From: Pseudoflavitalea rhizosphaerae
GTDB lineage: Bacteria; Bacteroidota; Bacteroidia; Chitinophagales; Chitinophagaceae
DNA length: 64,000 nt
Assembly: GCF_003991355.1 (NCBI RefSeq)
Contig: NZ_RCSU01000004.1
Coordinates: 310,001-374,000, forward strand
Direction of reading: 5' to 3'
The position numbers were made by a program, and so were the translations under genes. The notes under the pieces were generated by a model. That model was given only the letters and a program-made list of their open reading frames with translations, ran no database searches and was not told the DNA's origin. Shown here in pieces: positions 52,221 through 61,700 of the stretch; position 1 is the first letter of the stretch; each line of letters starts with the position of its first letter.

Positions 52221-53235
52221 AATAAAACAATTCGGGAAGATGCTGATCAGACCGGCTGAAGAATCTGACGATCCTGCAATAATCGAGTTGCTGAAGGCAT
52301 CGCTGGGCGATAGCACAATCCAAAAATCAAAGCAACTGTGGGATTGGAAGCACAGGCAAAGTCCATTCGGACCATCCTATATGTTGCTCGCTGAAGAGGA
52401 CGGTATGTTAGTGGGATTGCGCGCTTTCATGAAATGGAACTGGATGAGGAACCAAAAGATCTATCCTTCCGTCCGAGCCGTGGATACGGCTACTCATCCG
52501 CGTTACCAGGGAAAGGGAATATTCAAAAAATTAACCCTGATGCAACTGGATGCCTGCCGGGACCAACAGGTAAAGTTTGTTTTCAATACTCCCAACAGGC
52601 AGAGCCTGCCAGGTTATTTGAAAATGGGCTGGGTGGAGCAGGGAGCAATGCCGGTGAAGATTAAATTGCTGAAACCTTTCCATATCGCCCTCTCGAAATT
52701 AAGAAAAGCATCAGATAAAAACATAAAGACTGATCCAACCCCATTTCAGAAATGGAGCAGTGATGTGATCCAATTGGGAGACCAGGAATGGCCGGTGGAA
52801 GATCAGATCGTTACCCTGAAGTCATCCCATTATATCTCATGGCGATATGCCAGCAACCCGCTTTTCAATTACAACTATATTACCGATCAAAAATATTTTC
52901 TGCTGGTGATGCGTATCAAGCTGCACGGAGATTTGCGCGAATTACGGATCACCGATTTTTTCCTGACGAAAAAGAGCACAGACTATAAAAAGATCAGGAA
53001 TTATCTGAAACAGGAAATCACCATGTATTACAGGCAATACGATATCGATTTCATTTCCTTTTCCGGTCAGCAATACAAAGAGTATAGCCGTTTCTTCGAT
53101 TGGATGGGCTGGTGGCCTGTAAAAAATAACGGACCCCTGATTGTACTACGTGACCTCAATATGAACGAGCTGTTCCCTTCCTTGCTGAAACGCTCCAACT
53201 GGGGTTACTCTTTAGGGGATATGGAATTGTTCTGA
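52198..53235 (+). CDS. GNAT-family N-acetyltransferase
   Basis: A 345-residue protein. The N-terminal GNAT domain (about 15-150) has MLIRPAEESDDPAI, VRAVDTATHPRYQGKGIFKKLTLMQLD (acetyl-CoA loop RYQGKGIF) and FNTPNRQSLPGYLKMGW. The C-terminal about 170 residues are of unknown fold (DUF4411-like position not checked). A GGGAG sequence precedes the ATG at 52198; the ATG at 52240 is an alternative that fits the domain start. Following a deacetylase, it may re-acylate the free amine. Confidence 0.82.
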   Translation: MRNISAFEIKQFGKMLIRPAEESDDPAIIELLKASLGDSTIQKSKQLWDWKHRQSPFGPSYMLLAEEDGMLVGLRAFMKWNWMRNQKIYPSVRAVDTATHPRYQGKGIFKKLTLMQLDACRDQQVKFVFNTPNRQSLPGYLKMGWVEQGAMPVKIKLLKPFHIALSKLRKASDKNIKTDPTPFQKWSSDVIQLGDQEWPVEDQIVTLKSSHYISWRYASNPLFNYNYITDQKYFLLVMRIKLHGDLRELRITDFFLTKKSTDYKKIRNYLKQEITMYYRQYDIDFISFSGQQYKEYSRFFDWMGWWPVKNNGPLIVLRDLNMNELFPSLLKRSNWGYSLGDMELF

Positions 53236-53333
53236 TCTGAATACACAACTCTTTTGCGGATCTCTGTTCTCCCGGGAGCAAATGGTTTAAGCGTTAGCCG
53301 TTCCATGTGGGGAAAGGGGTCCGCACCAATATT

Positions 53334-54542
53334 ATGAACAACGGAACAATGGTAAAACTGGTGCGCATCACTACGGTGGCCGTTTCCATGAACGTTCTGC
53401 TGAAGCACCAGCTCAGGTTCATGTCTGACTATTTTGAAGTGGTGGCTGTTTCTTCTCCGGGCAGCGACCTGGAAGAAGTGGAAAGGCGGGAAGGCGTACG
53501 CACCATTGGCCTGAAAATGAGCAGGAGCATGCAGCCACTATTTGATCTGCTTTCTTTATGGCAATTATTCCTGCTGTTAAGAAGGGAAAGGCCAGCTATC
53601 GTACATACACATACGCCGAAAGCCGGATTACTCGGCATGTTGGCAGCAAGGCTGGCAGGCGTCAAAATCAGGATGCATACGGTAGCCGGGCTTCCCCTGC
53701 TGGAAAAACGAGGCCCATACAGGACCCTGCTGGAATGGATGGAACGCCTTACTGCCAGTTGCGCCACCCATGTATATCCCAATTCAGAAAAGCTGGCATC
53801 GGTGATGAAAGAAAATAGATACTGTGCCGGACAGAAGATCCGGTTATTGGGCAACGGTAGCAGCAATGGAATAGACAGTGATTATTTTCAAAAAGATGCC
53901 AGCCTGGAAATACAGGCAGCCAGATTAAGGAGTGAAAGAGGATGGTTACCGCAGCATTTCGTATTTGTATTTGTGGGAAGGATCGTAAAAGACAAGGGAA
54001 TTGAAGAACTGGTGGAGGCGTTTTCGATGATCCATCAACGGTATACCGAAACAAGATTGATGCTGGTGGGGCCATTTGAAGAATCGCTTGATCCCATTTC
54101 TATTAAAACTAAAACGAAACTGAAGCAGCACGAAGCCATCAGTCATGTTGGTTTCCAGGCAGACGTCAGGCCCTGGCTGCTGATGGGGCAGGCGCTGGTA
54201 TTCCCCTCGTACCGGGAAGGCTTTCCCAATGTTCCTATGCAGGCGGGATGCCTTGAATTGCCTTCCATTGTATCGGATATCAATGGTTGTAATGAGATCA
54301 TTCAACAGGGGAATAACGGCCTGGTCATTCCGCCTAAGAACACAAGGGCGCTGTACGAAGCTATGGAACTGTTATTGACCGATCCATTCTTATACCAGCA
54401 ACTCAGGTCAAACGCCAGGAGCAGGATTGTGGAGCGCTTTGATCAACAGCTTCTCTGGAGCTGCCTGTTACAGGAATACTTATTCAATCTTGGTTCAAAT
54501 TCATATGTTCACCTACAGGAATACCTGGAAAAGAGTTCTTGA
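53334..54542 (+). CDS. Glycosyltransferase family 4
   Basis: A 402-residue GT-B enzyme. VHTHTPKAGLLGMLAARLAGVKIRMHTVAGLP (positions about 83-114) is typical of GT4 enzymes next to PglC-type transferases. The C-terminal domain has VFVGRIVKDKGIEELVEAF and FPSYREGFPNVPMQAGCLELPSIVSD. ATG at 53334 is preferred to the GTG at 53307; ATG at 53349 is possible. It overlaps the initiating transferase gene by 38 bp, so it probably adds the second sugar. Confidence 0.9.
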   Translation: MNNGTMVKLVRITTVAVSMNVLLKHQLRFMSDYFEVVAVSSPGSDLEEVERREGVRTIGLKMSRSMQPLFDLLSLWQLFLLLRRERPAIVHTHTPKAGLLGMLAARLAGVKIRMHTVAGLPLLEKRGPYRTLLEWMERLTASCATHVYPNSEKLASVMKENRYCAGQKIRLLGNGSSNGIDSDYFQKDASLEIQAARLRSERGWLPQHFVFVFVGRIVKDKGIEELVEAFSMIHQRYTETRLMLVGPFEESLDPISIKTKTKLKQHEAISHVGFQADVRPWLLMGQALVFPSYREGFPNVPMQAGCLELPSIVSDINGCNEIIQQGNNGLVIPPKNTRALYEAMELLLTDPFLYQQLRSNARSRIVERFDQQLLWSCLLQEYLFNLGSNSYVHLQEYLEKSS

Positions 54543-55119
54543 TCTCGCTGTCAGCTTACCTGCATTCCTGCTGCTGTTGCCGGTGCTGCTCCTCCTCAGT
54601 TTGTGGCTGGCCATTTATTGGAAGGGAAATCCGTTTTTCATTCAGTCCAGACCTGGCAGAAACGAAAAAATATTCAGGTTATACAAATTCCGCACAATGA
54701 GCAACCGGAAAAATGCTGAAGGCGTTTTGTTACCGGATGAAGACCGGCTCTTACCCCTGGGCGCCCTGATGCGAAAATATTCGCTGGATGAATTGCCTCA
54801 GTTGATCAATGTTGTAAAAGGAGATATGAGCCTTATCGGTCCAAGACCATTGCTGATTGCCTACCTGCCGCTTTACACAAAGGAGCAAAAAAGAAGACAT
54901 GAGGTGAGACCTGGCATTACCGGATGGGCACAGGTGAATGGACGCAACGCCATCAACTGGGATGAAAAATTTTTACTCGATGTAAAGTATGTAGAGCAGC
55001 TCAGTGCTGCGCTCGACTGGAAAATCTTCAAACTTACCATACGCAAACTATTGCACCCGGGTGGTGTCAGCCACCGCGGACATGCTACCATGCCCGTTTT
55101 CAAAGGAAACAATGAATGA
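54505..55119 (+). CDS. Initiating sugar-1-phosphate transferase (PglC-like)
   Basis: A 204-residue monotopic phosphoglycosyl transferase. Start ATG 54505 gives MFTYRNTWKRVLDLAVS, then the re-entrant hydrophobic hairpin (about 13-38), and the signature KFRTMSNRKN, ADEDRLLPLG-like PDEDRLLPLGALMRKYSLDELPQLINV and GDMSLIGPRPLLIAYLPLY with the catalytic Asp-Glu in the DEL region; PGITGWAQVNGRN near the end. It moves a sugar phosphate (predicted 4-amino-4,6-dideoxy-HexNAc derivative) onto undecaprenyl phosphate, the first step of assembly. It overlaps the next gene by 4 bp. Confidence 0.93.
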   Translation: MFTYRNTWKRVLDLAVSLPAFLLLLPVLLLLSLWLAIYWKGNPFFIQSRPGRNEKIFRLYKFRTMSNRKNAEGVLLPDEDRLLPLGALMRKYSLDELPQLINVVKGDMSLIGPRPLLIAYLPLYTKEQKRRHEVRPGITGWAQVNGRNAINWDEKFLLDVKYVEQLSAALDWKIFKLTIRKLLHPGGVSHRGHATMPVFKGNNE

Positions 55120-56084
55120 TGAATGTATTGATCACATCAGCAGGGCAGCGGGTTTCGCTGCTCAGGTTCTTTAAAAGGGAGTTGAGCCATATTTTTCCCG
55201 GCAGAAAGGTTTTTGCCGCAGACCTGCAGCCGCAATTCAGCGCCGCCTGCCAGGTGGCTGATGCTTTCTTTGAAGTACCCCCGGTAACACATCCTTCCTA
55301 CCCGCAGCAGTTGATGGATATTTGTCTTCAGTTTGATATCAGGATGGTTGTGCCTACCATCGATACAGAACTGAAAGTGATGGCGGAAAACAGGCAGTGG
55401 TTTGAAAGCAATGGCATTCACCTGGTCATATCTTCCAGTGAATTCATTAATACCTGCAGGGATAAAAGAAAGACCCACCTTTTTTTCGGGGAAAGGGATA
55501 TTGCGGTTCCTGCGCCCATCGATAAGCACCAGCCCAGCTTTCCGCTGTTCATCAAACCATTCAATGGAAGTTTGAGCGCAAATACTTTTGTTATCCGGCA
55601 TCTGCATGAGCTTACGGAATGGCATATGACCAATGAACAGCTCCTGTTCATGGAGTATTTCGACAAGGCGGATTATGATGAATATACGGTAGATATGTAT
55701 TACAACAAAGCAGGACTGCTACGCTGCCTGGTGCCCAGGAAAAGATTGCTGGTGAGGGCAGGAGAGATCAGCAAGGGAGTGACCTGCTATAACAGGCTGG
55801 TGCCATTCCTCGCAGACCGGCTTGGATGTATCGATGGCGCCAGAGGTTGCCTCACTGCTCAATTCTTTATGCATAAGACCAATAACAGTATTGCAGGGAT
55901 CGAGATCAATGCGCGTTTTGGCGGTGGCTATCCGCTCAGCTATCATGCAGGAGCCAATTATCCACGCTGGTTGCTGGAGGAGTATCTGCTTGATCAGGAA
56001 ATCCCTGTGATGCATAACTGGGAACATGACCTGCTGATGTTGCGCTACGATGATGAAGTGATCGTTCATGGAAATAAAGGTTAG
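55116..56084 (+). CDS. ATP-grasp enzyme (carbamoyl-phosphate-synthase-like)
   Basis: A 322-residue protein. Rossmann-like N-terminus LITSAGQRVSLLRFF and VPTIDTELKVMAE, then an ATP-grasp fold with LFIKPFNGSLSANTFVI (P-loop-like lid, about 145-160), LLFMEYFDKADYDEYTVDMYY and GIEINARFGGGYPLSYHAGANY (Mg/ATP ligands E and N). Such proteins ligate a carboxylate to an amine or other nucleophile. Lying between PglC and PglE relatives, it may aminoacylate or otherwise acylate the 4-amino group of the initiating sugar. The substrate is not known. Confidence 0.85.
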   Translation: MMNVLITSAGQRVSLLRFFKRELSHIFPGRKVFAADLQPQFSAACQVADAFFEVPPVTHPSYPQQLMDICLQFDIRMVVPTIDTELKVMAENRQWFESNGIHLVISSSEFINTCRDKRKTHLFFGERDIAVPAPIDKHQPSFPLFIKPFNGSLSANTFVIRHLHELTEWHMTNEQLLFMEYFDKADYDEYTVDMYYNKAGLLRCLVPRKRLLVRAGEISKGVTCYNRLVPFLADRLGCIDGARGCLTAQFFMHKTNNSIAGIEINARFGGGYPLSYHAGANYPRWLLEEYLLDQEIPVMHNWEHDLLMLRYDDEVIVHGNKG

Positions 56085-56739
56085 CAAAAACGCCTTTTTC
56101 ATTTTCGACCTGGACGACACGCTTTACCTCGAAAGGGAATATCTCTATTCCGCCTTTCGCAGTATTGCGGACCGGGTACTGGAGCTCACCGGGAAGGACC
56201 ATTATCAACATATGGTCCGGCTTTATAATTCCGGCGCGAACGTTTTCCAGTGGATTGAATCAGCCTTTGGAATGCGGTCTCCTTCGATGTCTGTTCCTGA
56301 TTTGCTCCATCATTACCGGAATCATATTCCTTCCATTTCCCTGGCAAGGGGCGCCGGCCCTTTCCTGCAGCAACTGCAACTCATGAACATGCCAATGGGC
56401 CTGATCACAGACGGGAGAAGCACTACGCAGCGGAACAAATTGAAGGCGCTGAATATTGAAACTCTTTTTTCCGATATCATCATTTCGGATGAATTCGGTT
56501 CGGCTAAACCATCCGTCAGGAATTACCAGTATTTCCAGGACCGTTATCCGGCGGCTGAGTTCCATTTTTTTGGAGATAACCCTATCAAGGATTTCCTGGC
56601 GCCCCGGAAACTGGGCTGGCACTGCTACTGTATGAAAGATAATGGTGAACATATACATGAACAACATTTTGCTGACCATCCCTCTGTACACATCATTTCC
56701 TCATTTTATGAGATCAGGCTTATAAAACAAATAACATGA
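56068..56739 (+). CDS. HAD-family hydrolase
   Basis: A 223-residue HAD. Motif I FIFDLDDTLY (nucleophile D about residue 14), motif II GLITDGRS, motif III KPSVRNY and motif IV FFGDNPIKDF are intact, with a C1 cap domain between I and II. It overlaps the ATP-grasp gene by 17 bp and the aminotransferase gene by 4 bp. It probably dephosphorylates an intermediate of the same pathway. Confidence 0.88.
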   Translation: MEIKVSKNAFFIFDLDDTLYLEREYLYSAFRSIADRVLELTGKDHYQHMVRLYNSGANVFQWIESAFGMRSPSMSVPDLLHHYRNHIPSISLARGAGPFLQQLQLMNMPMGLITDGRSTTQRNKLKALNIETLFSDIIISDEFGSAKPSVRNYQYFQDRYPAAEFHFFGDNPIKDFLAPRKLGWHCYCMKDNGEHIHEQHFADHPSVHIISSFYEIRLIKQIT

Positions 56740-57872
56740 AAGATAGAATCTGGCTTTCTTCTCCACATATAGGGAAGAAGGAAATGTATTGGGTGCAGCA
56801 GGCATTTGCTACCAACTGGATAGCGCCACTGGGGCCGAATGTAACGGGTTTTGAAGAAGAGCTCGGCGATTCGCTTGGCAGCAGGGTAGAGGTGGCCGCA
56901 TTGAGTTCAGGAACAGCAGCCCTTCACCTGGCATTGGTATTACTGGGCGTGGGAAGAGGCGATGAGGTTATTTGCCAGTCCATGACATTTGCTGCTTCAG
57001 CAAATCCGGTGGTTTACCAGGGTGCAACACCTGTTTTTGTAGACAGTGAAGAAGCCACCTGGAACATGAGCCCGCAATTTTTAGAGCAGGCCATAAAAGA
57101 CCGGCTGAGGAAAAGGAAGAAACCCAAAGCCATTATTGTGGTGCATTTGTATGGAATGCCCGCCATGATGGATGAGATTTCAGCTATTGCTAGCCGTTAT
57201 GGCATACCGTTGATAGAAGATGCCGCCGAAGCGCTGGGCAGTACTTACAAGGGAAAGCCTGTGGGCACGATGGGAGATCTCGGGATCTTTTCATTCAATG
57301 GCAATAAGATCATTACCACTTCCGGCGGCGGCGCCCTTGTTTCCGCGAATGGAAAATACATTGAGGAAGCAAGATTCCTGGCAACCCAGGCTCTGGATCC
57401 TGCGCCGCATTACCAGCATTCCCGCACAGGATACAATTACAGGATGAGTAATGTTTGCGCCGGCATTGGCCGCGGACAGCTGGAAGTATTGGCAAACAGG
57501 GTGCAAAGCCGGCGGAGGAATTTCTTCTATTATCAACTGGCGCTTGGTTCCCTGGAAAAAGTGCATTTCCATGAAGAGCCTTCCTGGGAGTTCTTTTCCA
57601 ATTATTGGCTGACCACATTGATTTTTGAAGAAGGTAATGAAATGCGGGAAGAAATACGGCAGATGCTGCTGGCGAACAATATCGATTGCCGCCCTTTGTG
57701 GAAACCTATGCATCTGCAACCGCTCTTTGAAACGGCCCCATATTATGGAGAAGGCGTGAGTGAGCGATTGTTTGAGCAGGGACTATGCCTGCCTTCCGGC
57801 TCCAACCTTACAGAATCCGAACTGAACAGGGTGATTGCACTTATTTACGAATCCTTCAAAGCAACTGTATGA
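56736..57872 (+). CDS. Aminotransferase, PglE-like (UDP-4-keto-6-deoxy-GlcNAc)
   Basis: A 378-residue DegT-family enzyme. LSSGTAALHLALVLLGVGRGDEVICQSMTFAASANPVVYQGATPVFVD (positions about 56-103), EDAAEALGSTYKGKPVGTMGDLGIFSFNGNKIITTSGGGALV with PLP Lys at about 191. These match the PglE/WbpE/LegC group. It should make UDP-4-amino-4,6-dideoxy-HexNAc from the product of the dehydratase encoded next. ATGA overlaps on both sides. Confidence 0.92.
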   Translation: MKDRIWLSSPHIGKKEMYWVQQAFATNWIAPLGPNVTGFEEELGDSLGSRVEVAALSSGTAALHLALVLLGVGRGDEVICQSMTFAASANPVVYQGATPVFVDSEEATWNMSPQFLEQAIKDRLRKRKKPKAIIVVHLYGMPAMMDEISAIASRYGIPLIEDAAEALGSTYKGKPVGTMGDLGIFSFNGNKIITTSGGGALVSANGKYIEEARFLATQALDPAPHYQHSRTGYNYRMSNVCAGIGRGQLEVLANRVQSRRRNFFYYQLALGSLEKVHFHEEPSWEFFSNYWLTTLIFEEGNEMREEIRQMLLANNIDCRPLWKPMHLQPLFETAPYYGEGVSERLFEQGLCLPSGSNLTESELNRVIALIYESFKATV

Positions 57873-59863
57873 AAAAACTATTTACTTATGTACAATCTGT
57901 TCCCCGATGGGTGATCCTGCTAACAGACGTGCTGGTTAATATGGCATCTTTCTCCCTGTCTTATTTTATAGTCAAACAGTTTGAGTTTCCGGTGATCCTC
58001 AGGGGGCATTTTTTCCTTTATACGATCACCTATGCTTTACTGGCGCTGGTGGTATTCTATCTGATGCGGATCTACAGGGGCATTATCCGGCACTCGAATA
58101 TTCATGACATGCTTCGCATATTCATTGGCGTATTGATCATAAGCCTGCTGTATCCCGTTGCTGCGGAGATTTTTGTAGCTGCCAGGTACAATATCAGGTC
58201 CCTCAATATTCCTGTTGTATTGATCGTGAATTTTTTCATTGCCTCTTCCCTGTTGATCTTTTACCGGGTCCTGGTACGGGGTGTTTATTATTATTTCATG
58301 CATATTTCACCAGCAGGGAAAGAAAATGTATTGATCTATGGATCAGATGCAGAGGCCATCCTCATCAAACAGGCGATTGAATCGGGCCTGCACGGGGAAA
58401 TGGTGATTGCCGGATTTGTTGAGACCAATGCTTCCCGTGTGAATGCAACCATACAACAGGTAAAGATCTATCATATCAAAGCGCTGGGGTTGCTGAAGAT
58501 CCGCAAGAAAGTGACCAAGCTCATTCTCATGAACGAATATCTCTCCGGTGCCGATAAAAAAAGGGTGATTGAAAAATGCCTGCAACTGGGCATAAAAGTA
58601 CTTACCGTGCCACCGCCCGATCAATGGGTCTATGGCAGGATCAGTCAGCGGCAGATGAAGGCATTGAAGATCGAAGACCTGCTGCAGAGAGAGCCGATAG
58701 TGATCAACAACCAGAACATCTGTGCAGAGCTGGAAGGGAATTGCATCCTGGTCACCGGTGCTGCGGGTTCCATCGGATCGGAAATTGTGAGGCAGGTTGT
58801 AGGTTATAAGCCATCAAGAGTGATACTGGTGGACCAGGCGGAAACAGGATTGCACGAGATCCAGCTGGAGATGGAAGAACAGCTTCCGGATACGGAGATC
58901 ATTATTTTCATCGCCAGTGTGAGGGACCGGACAAGGATGGAATTGCCTTTCAGGAAATTCCTTCCGAAGATCGTATTTCATGCTGCCGCTTTCAAGCATG
59001 TGCCGATGATGGAAAAGCATCCCTCCGAAGCAATCCTTACCAATGTGCTGGGCACAAGGGTTGTGGCCGATCTGTCTGTTTGCTTCAATGTTGAAAAGTT
59101 CATCATGATCTCTACTGACAAGGCAGTGAACCCTTCCAATGTGATGGGCGCTTCCAAAAGGATCGCAGAAATGTATGTGCAGTCGCTCAGCAATATTGTG
59201 CACAGTAAATCGCCGGAAGATATCCTGCATATCTATCATTCCTGGAGCCGTCAGTTTGTGAACAATGCCCGGCATTCGAATACCAAATTCATTACAACCC
59301 GGTTCGGAAATGTGCTGGGCTCCAACGGATCGGTGATACCCCGCTTCAGGGCGCAGATCGAGGCAGGAGGGCCGGTAACCGTTACCCATCCGCAGATCAC
59401 CCGCTACTTCATGACAATTCCTGAAGCAGTTCAGCTGGTACTGGAAGCGGCCACTATCGGCAATGGAGCTGAAGTTTTCGTATTCGATATGGGCGAGTCT
59501 GTAAAGATCATCGACCTTGCATATAATATGATCAGGCTTGCCGGTTTCATTCCCGGACAGGATATCAGGGTCGTATTTACAGGGCTCCGCCCGGGTGAGA
59601 AGTTGTATGAAGAGTTGCTGAATGTGCAGGAAACCACTTTGCCTACACATCATGCCAAGATCAAGATTGCACGTGTATCGCCCTGTTGTGATCAAACAGT
59701 AATGCAGATCGAAGAGCTGATCAATATCAGCAGGCAGGGTAATGACAAAACCCTCGTGAAAAAAATGAAACTGCTGGTGCCGGAGTTCATCAGTAACAAT
59801 TCTCAATTTGAGCAGCTGGACCATGCAGCAATAGAAAACAGTAAATTCAGTGCGGTTGTTTAA
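57869..59863 (+). CDS. UDP-HexNAc 4,6-dehydratase, membrane-bound (PglF/WbpM/CapD-like)
   Basis: A 664-residue protein. ATG at 57869 overlaps the previous stop (ATGA). Four N-terminal membrane helices (about 14-145), a first Rossmann domain (about 150-265), then the SDR catalytic domain with VTGAAGSIGSEI (about 295-306), ISTDKAVNPSNVMGASKR (about 412-429; Met replaces the usual Tyr before Lys as in WbpM/PglF) and FGNVLGSNGSVIPRF. It turns UDP-GlcNAc into the 4-keto-6-deoxy sugar. It is the last gene of the polysaccharide operon. Confidence 0.94.
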   Translation: MKKLFTYVQSVPRWVILLTDVLVNMASFSLSYFIVKQFEFPVILRGHFFLYTITYALLALVVFYLMRIYRGIIRHSNIHDMLRIFIGVLIISLLYPVAAEIFVAARYNIRSLNIPVVLIVNFFIASSLLIFYRVLVRGVYYYFMHISPAGKENVLIYGSDAEAILIKQAIESGLHGEMVIAGFVETNASRVNATIQQVKIYHIKALGLLKIRKKVTKLILMNEYLSGADKKRVIEKCLQLGIKVLTVPPPDQWVYGRISQRQMKALKIEDLLQREPIVINNQNICAELEGNCILVTGAAGSIGSEIVRQVVGYKPSRVILVDQAETGLHEIQLEMEEQLPDTEIIIFIASVRDRTRMELPFRKFLPKIVFHAAAFKHVPMMEKHPSEAILTNVLGTRVVADLSVCFNVEKFIMISTDKAVNPSNVMGASKRIAEMYVQSLSNIVHSKSPEDILHIYHSWSRQFVNNARHSNTKFITTRFGNVLGSNGSVIPRFRAQIEAGGPVTVTHPQITRYFMTIPEAVQLVLEAATIGNGAEVFVFDMGESVKIIDLAYNMIRLAGFIPGQDIRVVFTGLRPGEKLYEELLNVQETTLPTHHAKIKIARVSPCCDQTVMQIEELINISRQGNDKTLVKKMKLLVPEFISNNSQFEQLDHAAIENSKFSAVV

Positions 59864-59875
59864 TGTGCTGTTATC

Positions 59876-61678
59876 ATGAAGTATTGCCTGCTTCAGTTAT
59901 GCTTCTACGTTAGTATCATGCTACCGGCAAAGGCAAGACAGGAGGCCAGCCACTGGTACTTTGGTTACCATGCAGGGATACAGTTTACAGATGGAGGTCC
60001 CGGGCCTGTTACTGGCTCACTGTCGGGATGGGAAGGATGCAGCGCTATCAGTGATGTGAACGGGAACCTCCTGTTCTATTCAGATGGCATGCAGGTCTGG
60101 AACCGGCAGCACCGCCAAATGCCTAATGGAAGCGCTTTGCTGGGCGATACACTTAGTACTCAATCTGCCCTGATAACGCAGTGGCCGGGAAGCGATTCCC
60201 TGTACTATCTCTTTACAGTTGATAAAGAAGGAGGTAATAACGGTCTGGTATATTCGGTAATCGATATGAGCCTCGATGATGGATTGGGGGATATCATCCC
60301 CGGCAGGAAGAATATTCGCCTTACGGGTCCTGTCTGTGAAAAGATCGCTGCTGTAAAAAAGAACAACGCGAATGATCTCTGGCTCATTGCCGCACGGTAT
60401 GGCACAGACGAATTACTGGTCTACCTCATCGATTGCCGGGGGATACAATCTTCGCCACAAATATTCCGTTCAGGACTTGTAATCAGCCAGCTTTCAGAAG
60501 CGATCGGCTACCTGAAGGCTTCGCCGGATGGACGATGGCTGGCGCTAGCCAGTTTCACTTCATCGGCTATAGTACTTGATTTCGATATTCATACGGGCGC
60601 CATCAGCAGGCCCCGAACGGTTTATGCCAATCCCAACAGGATTGCAGGCCCTTACGGGCTCGAATTTTCACGCGACGGACGTTTTCTGTACATGAGCGAA
60701 TCCTACAACAACAGTGGATCAGGAGCCTATTATGTGAGCCAGTATGAGCTGGAATCAACTTCAGTGGAGGCAAGCAGGGTGCCCGTAGATTCAGGGTATA
60801 GTCATACTGCAGGAGCTATCCAGGCTGCGCCGGATGGAAATCTTTATATCGCTTATGATGGAATGGATTATTTGGGCGCTATCACTCATCCGGAGAGAAA
60901 AGGACTTGCCTGCGGATTTCAAAAGGAATATTTCAGATTGGCCCCTGGCTCCCTTTCAGGTGTGGGGCTTCCTTCGTTTGTGGCAGGATACCAGAAAAGA
61001 TTATTGCCGGCAGACACCACAATTTGTGAAGGCGCTTTCCTGCAGGTGTTACTGGATGTGCCGGGAGAAAATGTTCTCTGGCAGAACGGTGCTGCACATA
61101 CTTCCTATACACTCAGTGAGCCGGGTATGTATTGGGTGCAGGTGAGTAATCAATACTGCCGGTACAGTGATTCGCTGCTGCTGGGTCTTACACTAAAGCC
61201 TGCCCCTGTTCTGAAGCGGGGCTTAACTATATGTCCGGGGCAGCAAATTCTACTGCATGCAGGCACAATAGGCGACAACTACCGGTGGCAGGATGGCAAC
61301 ACACAAGCGGTGTATGTTGTAACAGCGCCCGGTACATATCGTATAACAGTCACCAATAGCTGTGGATCAGGGCAGGATGAAACAGTTGTTGCGCGGGGCG
61401 GCTGTATGCTGGCAATACCGAATGCATTCACGCCCGCGAAAAATACCAATAACCTGTTCAGGCTGGTGAATGGACATCTGGCCGAAAAGTTCACCATGCA
61501 GTTGTTCAATCGCTGGGGCCAGCTGGTGTTCCGCACCAACGATCCGCTGGCTGGTTGGGATGGACGTATCAGCGGCATCGATCAGCCGGCAGGCAGTTAC
61601 GTTTATCAAATCTCTTATACTGTCAGGTCTACAGGTCAGGCTGAAAGCCACACTGGTGTAATGTTGCTTATCCGGTAG
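59876..61678 (+). CDS. Surface protein with beta-propeller-like region and T9SS type B (gliding-type) sorting domain
   Basis: A 600-residue protein. A signal peptide (about 1-20) precedes WYFGYHAGIQFTDGGPGPVTGSLSGWEGCSAISDVNG, a pattern of Bacteroidota surface proteins. A beta-propeller-like part (about 25-375) contains blades such as YLKASPDGRWLALA and YGLEFSRDGRFLYMSE. Two PKD/Ig-like modules (about 380-510; DTTICEGAFLQVLLDVPGENVLWQNG) follow. The C-terminal CHP04131-type domain (about 515-600) contains IPNAFTPAKNTNNLFRL and MQLFNRWGQLVFRTNDPLAGWDG. It is exported by the T9SS and held at the cell surface. It lies 13 nt after the polysaccharide operon. Confidence 0.88.
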   Translation: MKYCLLQLCFYVSIMLPAKARQEASHWYFGYHAGIQFTDGGPGPVTGSLSGWEGCSAISDVNGNLLFYSDGMQVWNRQHRQMPNGSALLGDTLSTQSALITQWPGSDSLYYLFTVDKEGGNNGLVYSVIDMSLDDGLGDIIPGRKNIRLTGPVCEKIAAVKKNNANDLWLIAARYGTDELLVYLIDCRGIQSSPQIFRSGLVISQLSEAIGYLKASPDGRWLALASFTSSAIVLDFDIHTGAISRPRTVYANPNRIAGPYGLEFSRDGRFLYMSESYNNSGSGAYYVSQYELESTSVEASRVPVDSGYSHTAGAIQAAPDGNLYIAYDGMDYLGAITHPERKGLACGFQKEYFRLAPGSLSGVGLPSFVAGYQKRLLPADTTICEGAFLQVLLDVPGENVLWQNGAAHTSYTLSEPGMYWVQVSNQYCRYSDSLLLGLTLKPAPVLKRGLTICPGQQILLHAGTIGDNYRWQDGNTQAVYVVTAPGTYRITVTNSCGSGQDETVVARGGCMLAIPNAFTPAKNTNNLFRLVNGHLAEKFTMQLFNRWGQLVFRTNDPLAGWDGRISGIDQPAGSYVYQISYTVRSTGQAESHTGVMLLIR

Positions 61679-61700
61679 ACCTTATCATAACAATCGCATT

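Noticed and set aside
58814-59824. 336-codon minus-strand frame
   Set aside because: Shadow of the PglF-like dehydratase; His/Gln/Asp-rich translation without motifs.
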